Assembly: GCF_900102525.1 (NCBI RefSeq)
Contig: NZ_FNBZ01000002.1
Location: forward strand, 186,001 to 250,000
Direction: 5' to 3'
From: Allobosea robiniae
GTDB taxonomy: Bacteria; Pseudomonadota; Alphaproteobacteria; Rhizobiales; Beijerinckiaceae
Length of the DNA: 64,000 bases
Under the pieces are notes generated by a model. That model was given only the letters and a program-made list of their open reading frames with translations. It made no database searches and had not been told where the DNA came from. The position numbers were made by a program, and so were the translations under genes. Below are positions 1 through 7,970 of this stretch, in pieces. Position 1 is the stretch's first letter. Each line of letters begins with the position of its first letter.

Positions 1-10
1 GCAGACGGGC

Positions 11-523
11 GTGCCTGATCCCAACGCGACGCTTGCCGGCAAACGCGGCGATGCCAGCGATATCGACGAGATCACGCTGGCTGCGAAGCCCGTCCTGCTC
101 CTTTCGGGGCAGGCAAGCTGGGACCAGGGGTTCCAGAAACTGTCGGAGAGTTTCAACGCCTTGCGCGCCGAAGCGCAGAAGGCGGGCCTGCCCGTCGCGG
201 GCCGTCCGCTGGCGCTGTTCGTCGAGACGACGGATGACGGCTTTCGCTTCGATGCGATGCTGCCGGTTGCCGCGCCCGCCGGAGGGCAGGCTCCCGCATT
301 CGGCGGCGGCGTGAAATTGAGCGCCTCACCGATGGGCAAGGCCCTGCGCTTCCTCCATGTCGCGCCTTATGACGACATCGATTCCACCTACGAGACGATC
401 ACGGCCTATCTCGAAGCCAAGAGCATCACGGTGAAGGATGCTTTCCTTGAGGAATATGTCAGCGACCTCAAGGACCCTGGCGATCCGAACCTCGAGATCA
501 ACGTCTACGTCCAGCCCAAGTGA
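11..523 (+). CDS. GyrI-like effector-binding domain protein, probably 5' truncated
   Basis: The 170 residues read as an AraC-type effector-binding (GyrI-like) domain: a small beta-sheet fold with the run GRPLALFVETTDDGFRF followed by a motif around residues 105-130 (ALRFLHVAPYDDIDSTYETI). The first available start is a GTG only 10 bases into the window, with no ribosome binding site visible before it, and the frame stays open to the window edge. An N-terminal signal peptide or further domain is therefore probably missing. Such domains bind small lipophilic ligands or act as stand-alone sensors; the ligand here is unknown. A palindromic repeat follows the stop codon. Confidence 0.7.
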   Translation: MPDPNATLAGKRGDASDIDEITLAAKPVLLLSGQASWDQGFQKLSESFNALRAEAQKAGLPVAGRPLALFVETTDDGFRFDAMLPVAAPAGGQAPAFGGGVKLSASPMGKALRFLHVAPYDDIDSTYETITAYLEAKSITVKDAFLEEYVSDLKDPGDPNLEINVYVQPK

Positions 524-527
524 TCAG

Positions 528-622
528 CGTCATGCTCGGGCTTGACCCGGGCATCTCGGAAACCAGCGGCCTCCCGTCCTGAGATTCTCGGGTCGAAGCT
601 GTGCTTCGCCCGAGAATGACGC
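528..622. repeat. Two-hairpin palindromic intergenic repeat, copy 1
   Basis: An outer inverted pair (CGTCAT at the left end, ATGACG at the right) encloses two smaller hairpins. The left arm is TGCTCGGGCTTGACCCGGGCA and the right arm carries TTCTCGGG and CCCGAGAA around GTCGAAGCTGTGCTTCG. The middle, about 20 bases, is not shared with the other copies. It lies between the convergent genes ending at 523 and 637. Related copies are at 3658, 6007 and 25377. It resembles the RIME-type mosaic elements of rhizobia, but the name is an inference. Confidence 0.8.
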
Positions 623-636
623 GGAGGTCCAGCCGG

Positions 637-1695
637 TCACACGTTCCAGCTCAAACCCGGCCGCATCGGTCTGAAGCGCTCTTCCGGCAGGCCGGCTTCG
701 GCGAGCGCGGCCTTCAGCGCCTCCGGCGGGCGCTCGACGCCCTCGTCGGTGAGCTGGAAGGTGCCCCAGTGATGGCCGATCGCCTGCTGCGCCCGCAGCG
801 CCAGCATGACCTTGACCGCCTCGTCAGGGTTCATGTGGTTGTCCGACATGAACCAGCGCGGCTCGTAGGCGCCGATCGGTAGCACGGCGAGATCGAACGG
901 CCCGTGCCTGCTGCCAAGGTCCTCGTAGAGCGAGCCGTCATGGTAGCCGGTATCGCCGATATGGAAGATCTTCGCGGCCGGCGTTTCGAGCATGTAGGAG
1001 CACCACAGCGCCATGCGCCGGTCGAAGGCGCCGCGCGCCGACCAGTGATAGCTCGGCACCAGCGTGACCGCGACGGCGTCCGAGAGGGTGAGCCGGTCAT
1101 TCCAGTCATGCGCCTCGGCGCGGGCGTCGGGGATGCGGGCGCGGACGATCGAGTCATTGCCGAGCGGCATGATCATCCGCGGCCGGTCGCGGGCATGCAG
1201 CAGGGCCAGCGTCTCGATGTCGAGATGGTCGTAATGGTTATGCGTGATCAGCACGGCGTCGATCTTCGGCAGATCGGCGAAGGCGACTCCCGGTGCGTTC
1301 ACGCGCCTGGGGCCGATGAAGGAGAAGGGGCTGGCGCGCAGCGAATAGACCGGGTCGATCAGCAGGTTGAGGCCGGCTGCCTGGTACAGGAAGGAGGCGT
1401 GGCCGAGATGGACGATCCTGACGCCCTCGACGCGGGCCGGAGGCTTGTCCTGAGGCGGCGCCTGATAGGCGAGGGGGAAGGCCTCGCGCTCGCGCTTGCC
1501 GGTCTGCCAGCGCAGCACGTCGGCGAGGCCCTTGCTCACGGTGCGGCCGTCGCTGAAGACGAGCCCGTTGAAATGGTCGCTGACGGGGCCCTGGTAATAG
1601 GGATTGCGCGAGCGGGAGATCGCGGCCCAGGCAGCGCCGGTCGAAGCCAGCAATGCACCGAGGCCAACGAAGGAGAGAAGCTTGCGGCGGGTCAT
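637..1695 (-). CDS. Metallo-beta-lactamase-fold hydrolase (RomA / NAPE-PLD-like)
   Basis: A 352-residue MBL-fold protein. The N-terminus, MTRRKLLSFVGLGALLASTGAAWA, with two arginines and a hydrophobic stretch, looks like an export signal, so it probably acts in the periplasm. The metal-binding motif HNHYDHLD is clear, followed by the later ligands in HIGDTGYHDG and the terminal GHHWGTF. The segment YEPRWFMSDNHMNPDEA is typical of the RomA/NAPE-phospholipase D branch, which hydrolyses phosphodiester bonds in N-acyl phospholipids in animals; bacterial substrates are largely unknown. It is transcribed leftward, 59 bases after the LysE gene, and may be its cotranscribed partner. Confidence 0.88.
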   Translation of the reverse strand: MTRRKLLSFVGLGALLASTGAAWAAISRSRNPYYQGPVSDHFNGLVFSDGRTVSKGLADVLRWQTGKREREAFPLAYQAPPQDKPPARVEGVRIVHLGHASFLYQAAGLNLLIDPVYSLRASPFSFIGPRRVNAPGVAFADLPKIDAVLITHNHYDHLDIETLALLHARDRPRMIMPLGNDSIVRARIPDARAEAHDWNDRLTLSDAVAVTLVPSYHWSARGAFDRRMALWCSYMLETPAAKIFHIGDTGYHDGSLYEDLGSRHGPFDLAVLPIGAYEPRWFMSDNHMNPDEAVKVMLALRAQQAIGHHWGTFQLTDEGVERPPEALKAALAEAGLPEERFRPMRPGLSWNV

Positions 1696-1754
1696 GGTGT
1701 AGAACAGGTAGGCGGCCGCGACGCAGCGTCAAGGCCGCCCTCCCGATTGGCCGA

Positions 1755-2381
1755 TCAGTTGCTGCCAGAGCGGATCGCGACGGTGGCGACGCCGGCGCCG
1801 ATCAGCAGCGTGCCACCGGCCTTGTTGAACAGCCCGATCGCGCGGGGATTGCCGATCACGGCCCGCGCTCGCGAGGCGATCAGCGCGTAGCCCATGGCAT
1901 TGGCGAAGGCGAGCGTGATGAAGGTCGCCTCGAAGATCAGCATCTGCGTCCAGAAATCGCCTTTGGTGTCGAGGAACTGGGGCAGGAAGGCGACGAAGAA
2001 GGTGATGCTCTTCGGGTTGAGGGCCGTCACCAGCCAGGCATGGCCGAGCATCTTCCTGCCGGGTGCGGCATCCTCGCGCGGCTTGGCGTCGAGCGTGCCG
2101 CCGGCGCGGAAGAGCTTGATGCCGAGCCAGACCAGATAGGCCGCGCCGATCCATTTCAGCGTGGTGAAGACCAGCGCGGAGGTGGCGAGCAGGGCCCCGA
2201 CGCCGAGCATGGAGAGCGTCATCGCGGTGAAATCGCCGAGCGCGACGCTGACGGCGATCGGAAACGCGGTGCGCCAGCCCTGGCCGAGCGCATAGGAGAT
2301 GACGAGGAGGATGGTCGGTCCGGGGATGACCAGGAGGACGGCGGTGGCGGCGGTGAAGGCGATCCAGGCTTCGAAGGTCAT
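1755..2381 (-). CDS. LysE/RhtB family amino acid exporter
   Basis: A 208-residue inner-membrane protein. The N-terminal block WIAFTAATAVLLVIPGPT is the signature first helix of the LysE/RhtB superfamily, and ALNPKSITFFVAFLPQF in the middle is the second conserved block. About six hydrophobic segments are visible. I chose the ATG at 2381; an in-frame start 33 bases upstream adds residues outside the family pattern. The family exports amino acids or homoserine-like metabolites; the substrate cannot be told from sequence. It is one of three LysE-type genes in the window (others at 48680 and 61447). Confidence 0.9.
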   Translation of the reverse strand: MTFEAWIAFTAATAVLLVIPGPTILLVISYALGQGWRTAFPIAVSVALGDFTAMTLSMLGVGALLATSALVFTTLKWIGAAYLVWLGIKLFRAGGTLDAKPREDAAPGRKMLGHAWLVTALNPKSITFFVAFLPQFLDTKGDFWTQMLIFEATFITLAFANAMGYALIASRARAVIGNPRAIGLFNKAGGTLLIGAGVATVAIRSGSN

Positions 2382-2462
2382 GGTGATGGCTCCGCTAAAG
2401 ACCAGAGCCATCACCAGAAGCGGGTGTTTGTAAAGGGCGAAATCGAACCGCGTGAGGGCGGC

Positions 2463-2888
2463 TCAGAGCGCGCTGCGGAGGAAGTCGCAGAGGGCCGTGC
2501 GAACGGCCGCTTCGGGAGCCATCTGGCCGGGCTGCACGGTGAAGGCGATGTCGATGCGCGTGCCCGTGGGCTGCTTGCGGGTGGTCACCTTCAGGAGCTG
2601 CGGACGCCCCGAGCCGGTGACTTCCTGCACGGCGGAGATCGTGCCGCGCGCCTTGTCGGTTCGGATATCCATGAAGTCGCGGTCGGCCTGGATCGCCCGG
2701 GTGATGATAGGCAGCACGGCGGCTTGGGATTTCTTGGTCAGCTCCCAGGTTTTGTAGGTAATCTGCGAGACCATCGGCACACCGGCGGAGCTGAAATTGG
2801 TCATGCAAGGTTGAGCCTGCCCCTGCGTCACGCCCGCGATCAGCAATGGAGCGGCGAAAGCGAGTGCTATTCCTGAAAATTTGGCCAT
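2463..2888 (-). CDS. Small secreted protein of unknown function
   Basis: This encodes 141 residues starting MAKFSGIALAFAAPLLIAG and ending its signal peptide near TQGQAQ. The mature part has one cysteine near its start (QPCMTNF) and one near its end (ALCDFL), which could form a disulphide in the periplasm. No family is recognised. A start 18 bases upstream is possible, but the chosen ATG gives a cleaner signal peptide. It is on the same strand as the CAP lipoprotein gene upstream and the LysE gene downstream, with gaps of about 80 bases on each side, so cotranscription is possible but not certain. Confidence 0.65.
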   Translation of the reverse strand: MAKFSGIALAFAAPLLIAGVTQGQAQPCMTNFSSAGVPMVSQITYKTWELTKKSQAAVLPIITRAIQADRDFMDIRTDKARGTISAVQEVTGSGRPQLLKVTTRKQPTGTRIDIAFTVQPGQMAPEAAVRTALCDFLRSAL

Positions 2889-2966
2889 CGTAGTCTGTAT
2901 CCTCAATGAAAGGACACGATTGCTAGCTGCAAGAACCAGTTCCTGTCATCTCGGAATTTCCGTTCA

Positions 2967-3524
2967 TCAACGCCTTTGGACGGGGGCAATCGGGCCGGCG
3001 TCGAGCGTCACGCGGGTTTCGGGTTCGGCAGCAACGACCAGCGCCCACCAGACGCGATAGCTGGTGCGCGGATCCTTGGAGAGCGCGATGCCGTAGCGGG
3101 TTGCTTCCTTCATCCGCAGATTGGTGTCGTGGCCGGGCGACTTGCGCCAGCCGTCGAAGGCCTCCTCGACCGAGAAATAGCCGCCGCCGAGATTCTCCGC
3201 GGCGCGGGCGCTGTCGACGCCGGCGGCATGGATGCGGGCGGTGAAGTTGCCGCCGGCCTCATGCGAGAGGGCGTTGGCCTTGACCATGGCATCGGCCTGG
3301 CGCTGGGCCATCGCCATCAGGCGCGGGTCCGGCCGGACGGGGCCGAGGCCGTTGCTCGCGCGGTAGGCGTTGAGGATGCGCCCGGCCTGGGCCGGATCGA
3401 GCGAGACGGCGGCGACCTTCTCGACCATGCGCGGATCGAGCGGGCCTTCGCGACGCGGATCGCCGGCGCAGGCGGCGAGCAGAAGAGCGAGAGCCAGCAA
3501 GGTCGAGGCGGGTTTCAGTTTCAT
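2967..3524 (-). CDS. CAP-domain (SCP/PR-1) lipoprotein
   Basis: A 185-residue protein with a lipoprotein signal peptide: the hydrophobic run ends in LLAAC, making Cys19 the lipidation site. The remainder is a CAP domain: ILNAYRASNGLGPVRPDPRL, then RQADAMVKANALSHEAGG with the conserved histidine, AAENLGGGYFSVEEAFDGW and SPGHDTNLR with the second histidine. Bacterial CAP proteins are found on membranes and cell walls, and their biochemical role is mostly unsettled. The conserved His/Glu cavity residues appear intact. The gene ends a leftward run and faces away from ffh. Confidence 0.9.
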   Translation of the reverse strand: MKLKPASTLLALALLLAACAGDPRREGPLDPRMVEKVAAVSLDPAQAGRILNAYRASNGLGPVRPDPRLMAMAQRQADAMVKANALSHEAGGNFTARIHAAGVDSARAAENLGGGYFSVEEAFDGWRKSPGHDTNLRMKEATRYGIALSKDPRTSYRVWWALVVAAEPETRVTLDAGPIAPVQRR

Positions 3525-3657
3525 GGGCCGGCTTGTTTTGCGAATCGGGCGCGCAGCGATGCTGTCAGATCAGGGCCATTCTGCGGCCAAGCCTCACAAT
3601 TTCGTGTAGAAGTCGAAGCGCGTGTGAGGGAAGGGGCTGCTCCGTAACAAGACGGAG

Positions 3658-3751
3658 CGTCATTCTCGGGCTTGACCCGAGAATCTCTGGAGAGTGAGGC
3701 GTAGGAGCCCGCTTCGGCAGGAGATGCTCGGGCCAAGCCCGAGAATGACGG
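3658..3751. repeat. Two-hairpin palindromic intergenic repeat, copy 2
   Basis: The left hairpin is ATTCTCGGGCTTGACCCGAGAAT. The right hairpin is TGCTCGGGCCAAGCCCGAGAATGA. The outer ends CGTCAT and ATGACG are as in copy 1. The central spacer of roughly 40 bases differs from the other copies. It sits between the CAP lipoprotein gene and the ffh promoter. Confidence 0.8.
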
Positions 3752-3792
3752 CCATGAGAAGGCTCCGTTCGCAAGGGAAACCATCGCCAAAC

Positions 3793-3821
3793 TTGACTTT
3801 CGCAACAGTCTTCCGCTTTAA
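3793..3821 (+). promoter_or_regulatory. Possible sigma-70-type promoter for ffh
   Basis: TTGACT at 3793-3798 is followed by exactly 17 bases and CTTTAA at 3816-3821. The -35 box is good and the -10 box is weak. It would give a leader of about 170 bases before the ffh ATG. Confidence 0.35.
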
Positions 3822-3996
3822 GGCCGCATCCGTTTCGCCGACATCGCCGAAACCACATCCGCCGACCGGGCCGCGCAAGCCGCTTTCATGAGCCCGGAGG
3901 TCAACGCCCGACAGCGCGATTGCGCCCTCGGGCGCGAAACCGCTTGGCGATGAGGTGAGGTGCTGAAGGCTCCCTGAGGCAAGCAGGCAGGTCCGC

Positions 3997-5571
3997 ATGT
4001 TCGGTACGCTGAGCGACAGGCTCTCCGGCATCCTCTCGGGGCTGACCCGCAGGGGTTCGCTGACCGAGGAGGACGTCAACGCGGCTCTTCGCGAGGTTCG
4101 CCGCGCGCTGCTCGAAGCGGACGTCGCGCTCGAGGTCGTCCGCAGCTTTACCGACAAGGTCAGAGAGCGTGCCGTCGGCGCCGAGGTGCTGAAGTCGATC
4201 ACGCCCGGCCAGCAGGTCATCAAGATCGTCAACGACGTCCTGATCGAGACGCTGGGCGGCGAGGGCGAGAGCATCAATTTCGATGCCGTGCCGCCGGTGC
4301 CGGTGCTGATGGTCGGCCTTCAGGGCTCCGGCAAGACGACTTCGACCGCGAAGATCGCCAAGCGCCTGACCGAGCGCCACAAGAAGAAGGTGCTGATGGC
4401 GTCGCTCGATACGCGACGCCCGGCCGCCATGGAACAGCTCGCCATTCTCGGCCAGCAGGTCGGCGTGCAGACGCTGCCGATCGTCGCCGGCCAGTCGGCG
4501 GTGCAGATCGCCAGGCGCGCGGTCGAGGCCGCCCGTCTCGGCGGCTACGACGTCGTGATGCTCGACACCGCCGGCCGCGTGACGCTCGACGACACGCTGA
4601 TGGCCGAGGTCGCCGAGGTGAAGGCCGCGACCAACCCCCATGAGGTGCTGCTCGTCGCCGACGCGCTGACCGGCCAGGACGCGGTCAACACGGCCCGTGC
4701 CTTCGATGCCCGCGTCGGCCTGACCGGCATCGTGCTGACCCGCATGGACGGCGATTCGCGCGGTGGTGCGGCGCTCTCGATGCGGGCCGTCACCGGCAAG
4801 CCGATCAAGCTCGTCGGTATCGGCGAGAAGGTCGACGAGCTCGACGAATTCCATCCCTCGCGCGTCGCCAACCGCATCCTCGGCATGGGCGATATCGTCT
4901 CGCTCGTCGAGAAGGCGGCGCAGACCATCGATGCGACGCAGGCGCAGGCGACCGCGCAGCGCATGGCCAAGGGCCAGTTCGACCTCTCCGACATGCGCGC
5001 GCAGCTCCAGCAGATGGAGAAGATGGGTGGCATCGGCGGCGTGATGGGCATGCTGCCGGGCATGAAGCAGGCCCAGTCCCAGCTCGCCAATGCGGGTGTC
5101 GGCGACACGATGTTCAAGCGCATGATCGCCGCGATCGACTCGATGACGCCGGCCGAGCGCAAGAATCCCGATTTGCTCAAGAACAGCCGCAAGAAGCGCA
5201 TCGCGGCCGGCTCCGGCACCTCTGCCGAGCAGATCAACAAGCTGCTCAAGATGCATCGCGGCATGGCCGACGCCATGAAGATGATGAGCAAGCAGAAGGG
5301 CGGCATGCTCGGCAAGCTCGGCTCGATGTTCGGGCTCGGCGGCGGCCTGCCTGCCGGCATGCCGGACCCCTCGAAGATGGATCCGGCGCAGCTTGCGGAA
5401 CTGCAGAAGCAGCTCGGCGCGGGCGGCGGTCTGCCCTCGATGCCGCCGGGCGGCTTCCCCGGCCTGCCCAAGGGTGTCACCCCGCCGGCGGGGATGATGC
5501 CGAAGCTGCCGGGCCTCGGCGGCAATGGCCTGCCCGGCCTGGGCAGCAACCCGTTCGGCAAGAAGAAATAG
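3997..5571 (+). CDS. ffh: Signal recognition particle protein Ffh (SRP54)
   Basis: Ffh binds the SRP RNA and signal sequences emerging from ribosomes and, with FtsY, delivers them to the membrane. The 524 residues show the helical N domain, then the GTPase G domain with the P-loop starting at Gly107 (GLQGSGKTT), DTRRPAA, DTAGR and TRMDGDSRGG. A methionine-rich M domain follows (QQMEKMGGIGGVMGMLPGM, MHRGMADAMKMM). The C-terminus has a Gly/Pro/Leu-rich tail of some 70 residues (GGLPSMPPGGFPGLPKG) that E. coli Ffh lacks but alphaproteobacterial versions often carry. It heads the rightward cluster ffh-rpsP-rimM-HAD-trmD; rpsP begins 51 bases after its stop. Confidence 0.98.
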   Translation: MFGTLSDRLSGILSGLTRRGSLTEEDVNAALREVRRALLEADVALEVVRSFTDKVRERAVGAEVLKSITPGQQVIKIVNDVLIETLGGEGESINFDAVPPVPVLMVGLQGSGKTTSTAKIAKRLTERHKKKVLMASLDTRRPAAMEQLAILGQQVGVQTLPIVAGQSAVQIARRAVEAARLGGYDVVMLDTAGRVTLDDTLMAEVAEVKAATNPHEVLLVADALTGQDAVNTARAFDARVGLTGIVLTRMDGDSRGGAALSMRAVTGKPIKLVGIGEKVDELDEFHPSRVANRILGMGDIVSLVEKAAQTIDATQAQATAQRMAKGQFDLSDMRAQLQQMEKMGGIGGVMGMLPGMKQAQSQLANAGVGDTMFKRMIAAIDSMTPAERKNPDLLKNSRKKRIAAGSGTSAEQINKLLKMHRGMADAMKMMSKQKGGMLGKLGSMFGLGGGLPAGMPDPSKMDPAQLAELQKQLGAGGGLPSMPPGGFPGLPKGVTPPAGMMPKLPGLGGNGLPGLGSNPFGKKK

Positions 5572-5622
5572 CCTTCACCATTCAACCCGACTTCAGACGT
5601 CAAACCAAAAGGAAGAAGACCC

Positions 5623-5991
5623 ATGTCCCTCAAGATCCGCCTGACCCGCGGCGGCGCCAAGAAGCGCCCCTACTACCGCATCGTCGTCGCCGACGCCCGC
5701 TCGCCGCGCGATGGCCGCTTCATCGAGAAGATCGGCTCCTATGATCCGATGAAGCCGAAGGATTCGGCCGAGCGCGTCGTGCTCGACACCGAGAAGGTCC
5801 AGGCCTGGCTCGCCAAGGGCGCCCAGCCGACCGACCGCGTGCTGCGCTTCCTCGATGCCGCCGGCCTCGCCAAGCGCCCGGCCCGCAACAACCCGAACAA
5901 GGCCGTTCCCGGCGAGAAGGCCAAGGAGCGCGCCGAGAAGAAGGCCGAGAAGGCCGCTGCTCCGGCTGCCGAAGAAGCCGCCGAGGCGTGA
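5623..5991 (+). CDS. rpsP: Small ribosomal subunit protein bS16
   Basis: The start [20 protein letters not shown] and the next stretch, [19 protein letters not shown], are diagnostic of bS16, a protein of the 30S subunit needed for its assembly. The core ends near residue 85. A Lys/Ala/Glu-rich tail of about 35 residues follows, as in other alphaproteobacteria. A clear purine-rich ribosome binding site (AAGGAAGAAG) lies before the ATG. It sits between ffh and rimM in the usual rpsP-rimM-trmD order, but a palindromic repeat has landed in the gap to rimM. Confidence 0.98.
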   Translation: MSLKIRLTRGGAKKRPYYRIVVADARSPRDGRFIEKIGSYDPMKPKDSAERVVLDTEKVQAWLAKGAQPTDRVLRFLDAAGLAKRPARNNPNKAVPGEKAKERAEKKAEKAAAPAAEEAAEA

Positions 5992-6006
5992 GCTTGACTG
6001 TCCGCA

Positions 6007-6083
6007 CGTCTTTCTCGGGCGAAGCGCAGCTTCGACCCGGGAACCTTCTTTGGGAGATGCCCGGCTCAAGGCCGGGCATGGCG
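6007..6083. repeat. Palindromic intergenic repeat, copy 3, inside the rpsP-rimM gap
   Basis: A shorter relative of the repeat: TTCTCGGG-CGAAGCGCAGCTTCG-ACCCGGGAA makes one hairpin, and ATGCCCGGCTCAAGGCCGGGCAT makes a second with a nearly perfect stem. The copy fills almost all of the 99 bases between rpsP and rimM and ends about 8 bases before the rimM ATG, so transcripts of the operon should carry both hairpins next to the rimM start. Confidence 0.75.
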
Positions 6084-6090
6084 TGCTGAC

Positions 6091-6612
6091 ATGAGCGACC
6101 TCATCCTGCTCGGGATCGTCGGCGCGCCGCATGGCGTGCGCGGCGAGGTCAGGATCAAGACCTTTACCGGCGACCCGTTGGGTATCGCCGGTTACGGCCC
6201 GTTGTCGGACGACAAGGGCCGCAGCTTCGAGATCACCGATATCCGCCCTGCCAAGGAGGTGGTCGTCGCCCGGCTCAAGGGCGTGACCACGCGCGAGGCA
6301 GCCGAGGCGCTGAACGGCACCGAACTGTTCGTTGCCCGCGACAAGCTCTCGGCCGGCGAGGACGAGGACGAATTCCTGCATGCCGATCTGATCGGTTGCA
6401 GCGTGGTCGGGCCGGACGGCACTGTGCTCGGCAGCGTCACCGTGGTCGAGAACTACGGGGCAGGCGACCTGCTCGACATCGAGACGCCGGACGGACGCTC
6501 CGTCCTGATGCCCTTCACCAAGGCCTTCGCGCCGCGCATCGACATCGCCGCGCGCCGGATCGAGGCCGAGCCGCCGCTTGGACTGTTCGAGCCCGACGAT
6601 GACAAACGATAG
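6091..6612 (+). CDS. rimM: Ribosome maturation factor RimM
   Basis: RimM helps 30S subunits mature by acting around 16S rRNA helices 31-33b and binds uS19. The 173 residues begin LILLGIVGAPHGVRGEVRIK, the family signature, and pass into a PRC-barrel domain (DLIGCSVVGPDGTVLGSV, NYGAGDLLDIETPDG, VLMPFTKAFAP). No strong ribosome binding site precedes the ATG; the space is occupied by the right hairpin of the repeat at 6007-6083. The end overlaps the start of the HAD gene by 14 bases, which suggests coupled translation. Confidence 0.97.
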   Translation: MSDLILLGIVGAPHGVRGEVRIKTFTGDPLGIAGYGPLSDDKGRSFEITDIRPAKEVVVARLKGVTTREAAEALNGTELFVARDKLSAGEDEDEFLHADLIGCSVVGPDGTVLGSVTVVENYGAGDLLDIETPDGRSVLMPFTKAFAPRIDIAARRIEAEPPLGLFEPDDDKR

Positions 6613-7270
6613 GCCGGCCCGCGCCCTGATCTTCGACATGGACGGCACCATCGTCGACAATATGCGCTTCCATGACGATGCCTGGGAGAGCTGGCACGTC
6701 AGCAACAAGTTGCCCTTCGACCGCAAAACCTTCGCGGCGCGCACCGCCGGAATGGCCGGCAACGAGATCATCTCCTCCTATTTCCCGCAGGCGGTTGTGG
6801 CCGAGCTCGATGCGATGAGCGACGCCAAGGAGGCGCTCTATCGGGAGGCCTATCTGCCGCATGTGACGCCAACTGCCGGCTTCCTCGAACTGATCGCGCG
6901 GGCCGAGGCGGCAGGCGTGCCGATGGCCGTCGGGACAGCGGCGCCGCCGGCCAATATCGAGGTCGTGCTGGATACGCTCGGCCTGCGCCAGCGCTTCGCG
7001 ACGATCGTCTCGCCGAGCCAGGGCTTCCGTGGCAAGCCGCATCCCGACATGTTCCTGGCCGCGGCGGAGCGGATGAAGGTCGACCCCGCCGATTGCATCG
7101 TCTTCGAGGATGCGCCGCTCGGCGTCGAGGCGGCGCGCCGTGCCGGCATGCGGGCCGTGGCGCTGCTGACCATGCTCGGTCCCGAGGGCTTTGCGGGTTA
7201 TGACAACCTGATCGCCTCGGCTGGCGATTTCACCGCGCTGGACGGGTTGCCTGCGCTGCGCTTTGCTTGA
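6599..7270 (+). CDS. HAD-superfamily phosphatase (beta-phosphoglucomutase-like)
   Basis: A 223-residue HAD hydrolase. Motif I is [12 protein letters not shown] (nucleophile Asp in DMDGT), motif II is in AVGTAAP, the lysine of motif III lies in GKPHPDMF, and motif IV is [17 protein letters not shown]. An alpha-helical cap of subclass I lies between motifs I and II. The substrate is probably a sugar phosphate or similar small phosphate but cannot be named. The ATG at 6599 overlaps the rimM end by 14 bases, and trmD begins 4 bases after the stop, so it is cotranscribed inside a translation-related operon. That placement is unusual compared with rimM-trmD in most bacteria. Confidence 0.9.
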   Translation: MTNDRPARALIFDMDGTIVDNMRFHDDAWESWHVSNKLPFDRKTFAARTAGMAGNEIISSYFPQAVVAELDAMSDAKEALYREAYLPHVTPTAGFLELIARAEAAGVPMAVGTAAPPANIEVVLDTLGLRQRFATIVSPSQGFRGKPHPDMFLAAAERMKVDPADCIVFEDAPLGVEAARRAGMRAVALLTMLGPEGFAGYDNLIASAGDFTALDGLPALRFA

Positions 7271-7274
7271 AGGC

Positions 7275-7970
7275 ATGTCCTTCCACGCCTCGATCCTGAC
7301 GCTCTATCCGGAGATGTTTCCCGGGCCGCTCGGCATCTCGCTGGCGGGCGAGGGGCTGCGCAAGGAATTGTGGTCGCTCGATACCCATCAGATTCGCGAG
7401 CACGGCATCGGCCGCCATCGCAATGTCGACGACAACCCGGCCGGCGGCGGCGCCGGCATGGTGCTGCGCTGCGACGTGCTGGCGGCGGCGATCGACGCGG
7501 CCGTGCCGGCGGATGATGCGCGCCCGCGCCTGCTGATGTCGCCGCGCGGACGCCCGCTTCAGCAACGACAGGTCCGCGATTGGGCTGAAGGTCCTGGCCT
7601 CGTCATCGTCTGCGGGCGGTTCGAGGGCGTCGACGAGCGCGTGATCGAGGGGCGCAACCTGATCGAGGTTTCGATCGGCGACTACATCCTCTCCGGCGGC
7701 GAGATGGCGGCGCTGACATTGCTCGACGCCTGCGTGCGACTGATCCCCGGCGTGATGGGCAAGGTTGCCTCCGGCGAGGACGAGAGCTTCGAGAACGGTC
7801 TGCTGGAATACCCGCATTACACCCGTCCGCGCGAATGGGAGGGCCGGGGCCTGCCCGAGGTGCTGCTCTCCGGCGACCATGCCCGCATCGCGAAATGGCG
7901 GCGCGAGCAGGCTGAGACGATCACGCGCAAACGGCGGCCGGACCTGCTCGCCAAGCGGGATCAGGGATAG
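7275..7970 (+). CDS. trmD: tRNA (guanine(37)-N1)-methyltransferase TrmD
   Basis: TrmD methylates G37 next to the anticodon of tRNAs reading CNN codons, which prevents +1 frameshifting. The 231-residue protein has the trefoil-knot SPOUT fold signatures: [13 protein letters not shown] at the start, [14 protein letters not shown], then the SAM-binding knot [18 protein letters not shown] and [13 protein letters not shown]. The C-terminal [15 protein letters not shown] is also typical. The ATG at 7275 fits the family N-terminus. The usual following gene rplS is absent here. Instead the gene runs 10 bases into a convergent rhodanese-like gene. Confidence 0.98.
   Translation: MSFHASILTLYPEMFPGPLGISLAGEGLRKELWSLDTHQIREHGIGRHRNVDDNPAGGGAGMVLRCDVLAAAIDAAVPADDARPRLLMSPRGRPLQQRQVRDWAEGPGLVIVCGRFEGVDERVIEGRNLIEVSIGDYILSGGEMAALTLLDACVRLIPGVMGKVASGEDESFENGLLEYPHYTRPREWEGRGLPEVLLSGDHARIAKWRREQAETITRKRRPDLLAKRDQG

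Larger units (their letters stand above)
3525..3996. other. 472-base intergenic region upstream of ffh
   Basis: No gene is supported here. The stretch holds a short hairpin (GCTCCGT at 3639 pairing with ACGGAGC at 3652), the palindromic repeat at 3658-3751, a possible promoter at 3793-3821 and about 175 bases of leader before ffh. Short frames that cross the repeat translate to low-complexity peptides and show no codon pattern of a real gene. I looked for a 4.5S SRP RNA next to ffh and did not find its conserved core. Confidence 0.6.

Noticed and set aside
3521-3858. Minus-strand frames through the repeat at 3658
   Set aside because: The peptides come from translating the palindromic repeat and are the usual false calls of this element.
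3822-3996. Possible 4.5S SRP RNA beside ffh
   Set aside because: The conserved SRP RNA core with GGAAG and AGCAG elements is not present; only loosely similar purine runs are seen.
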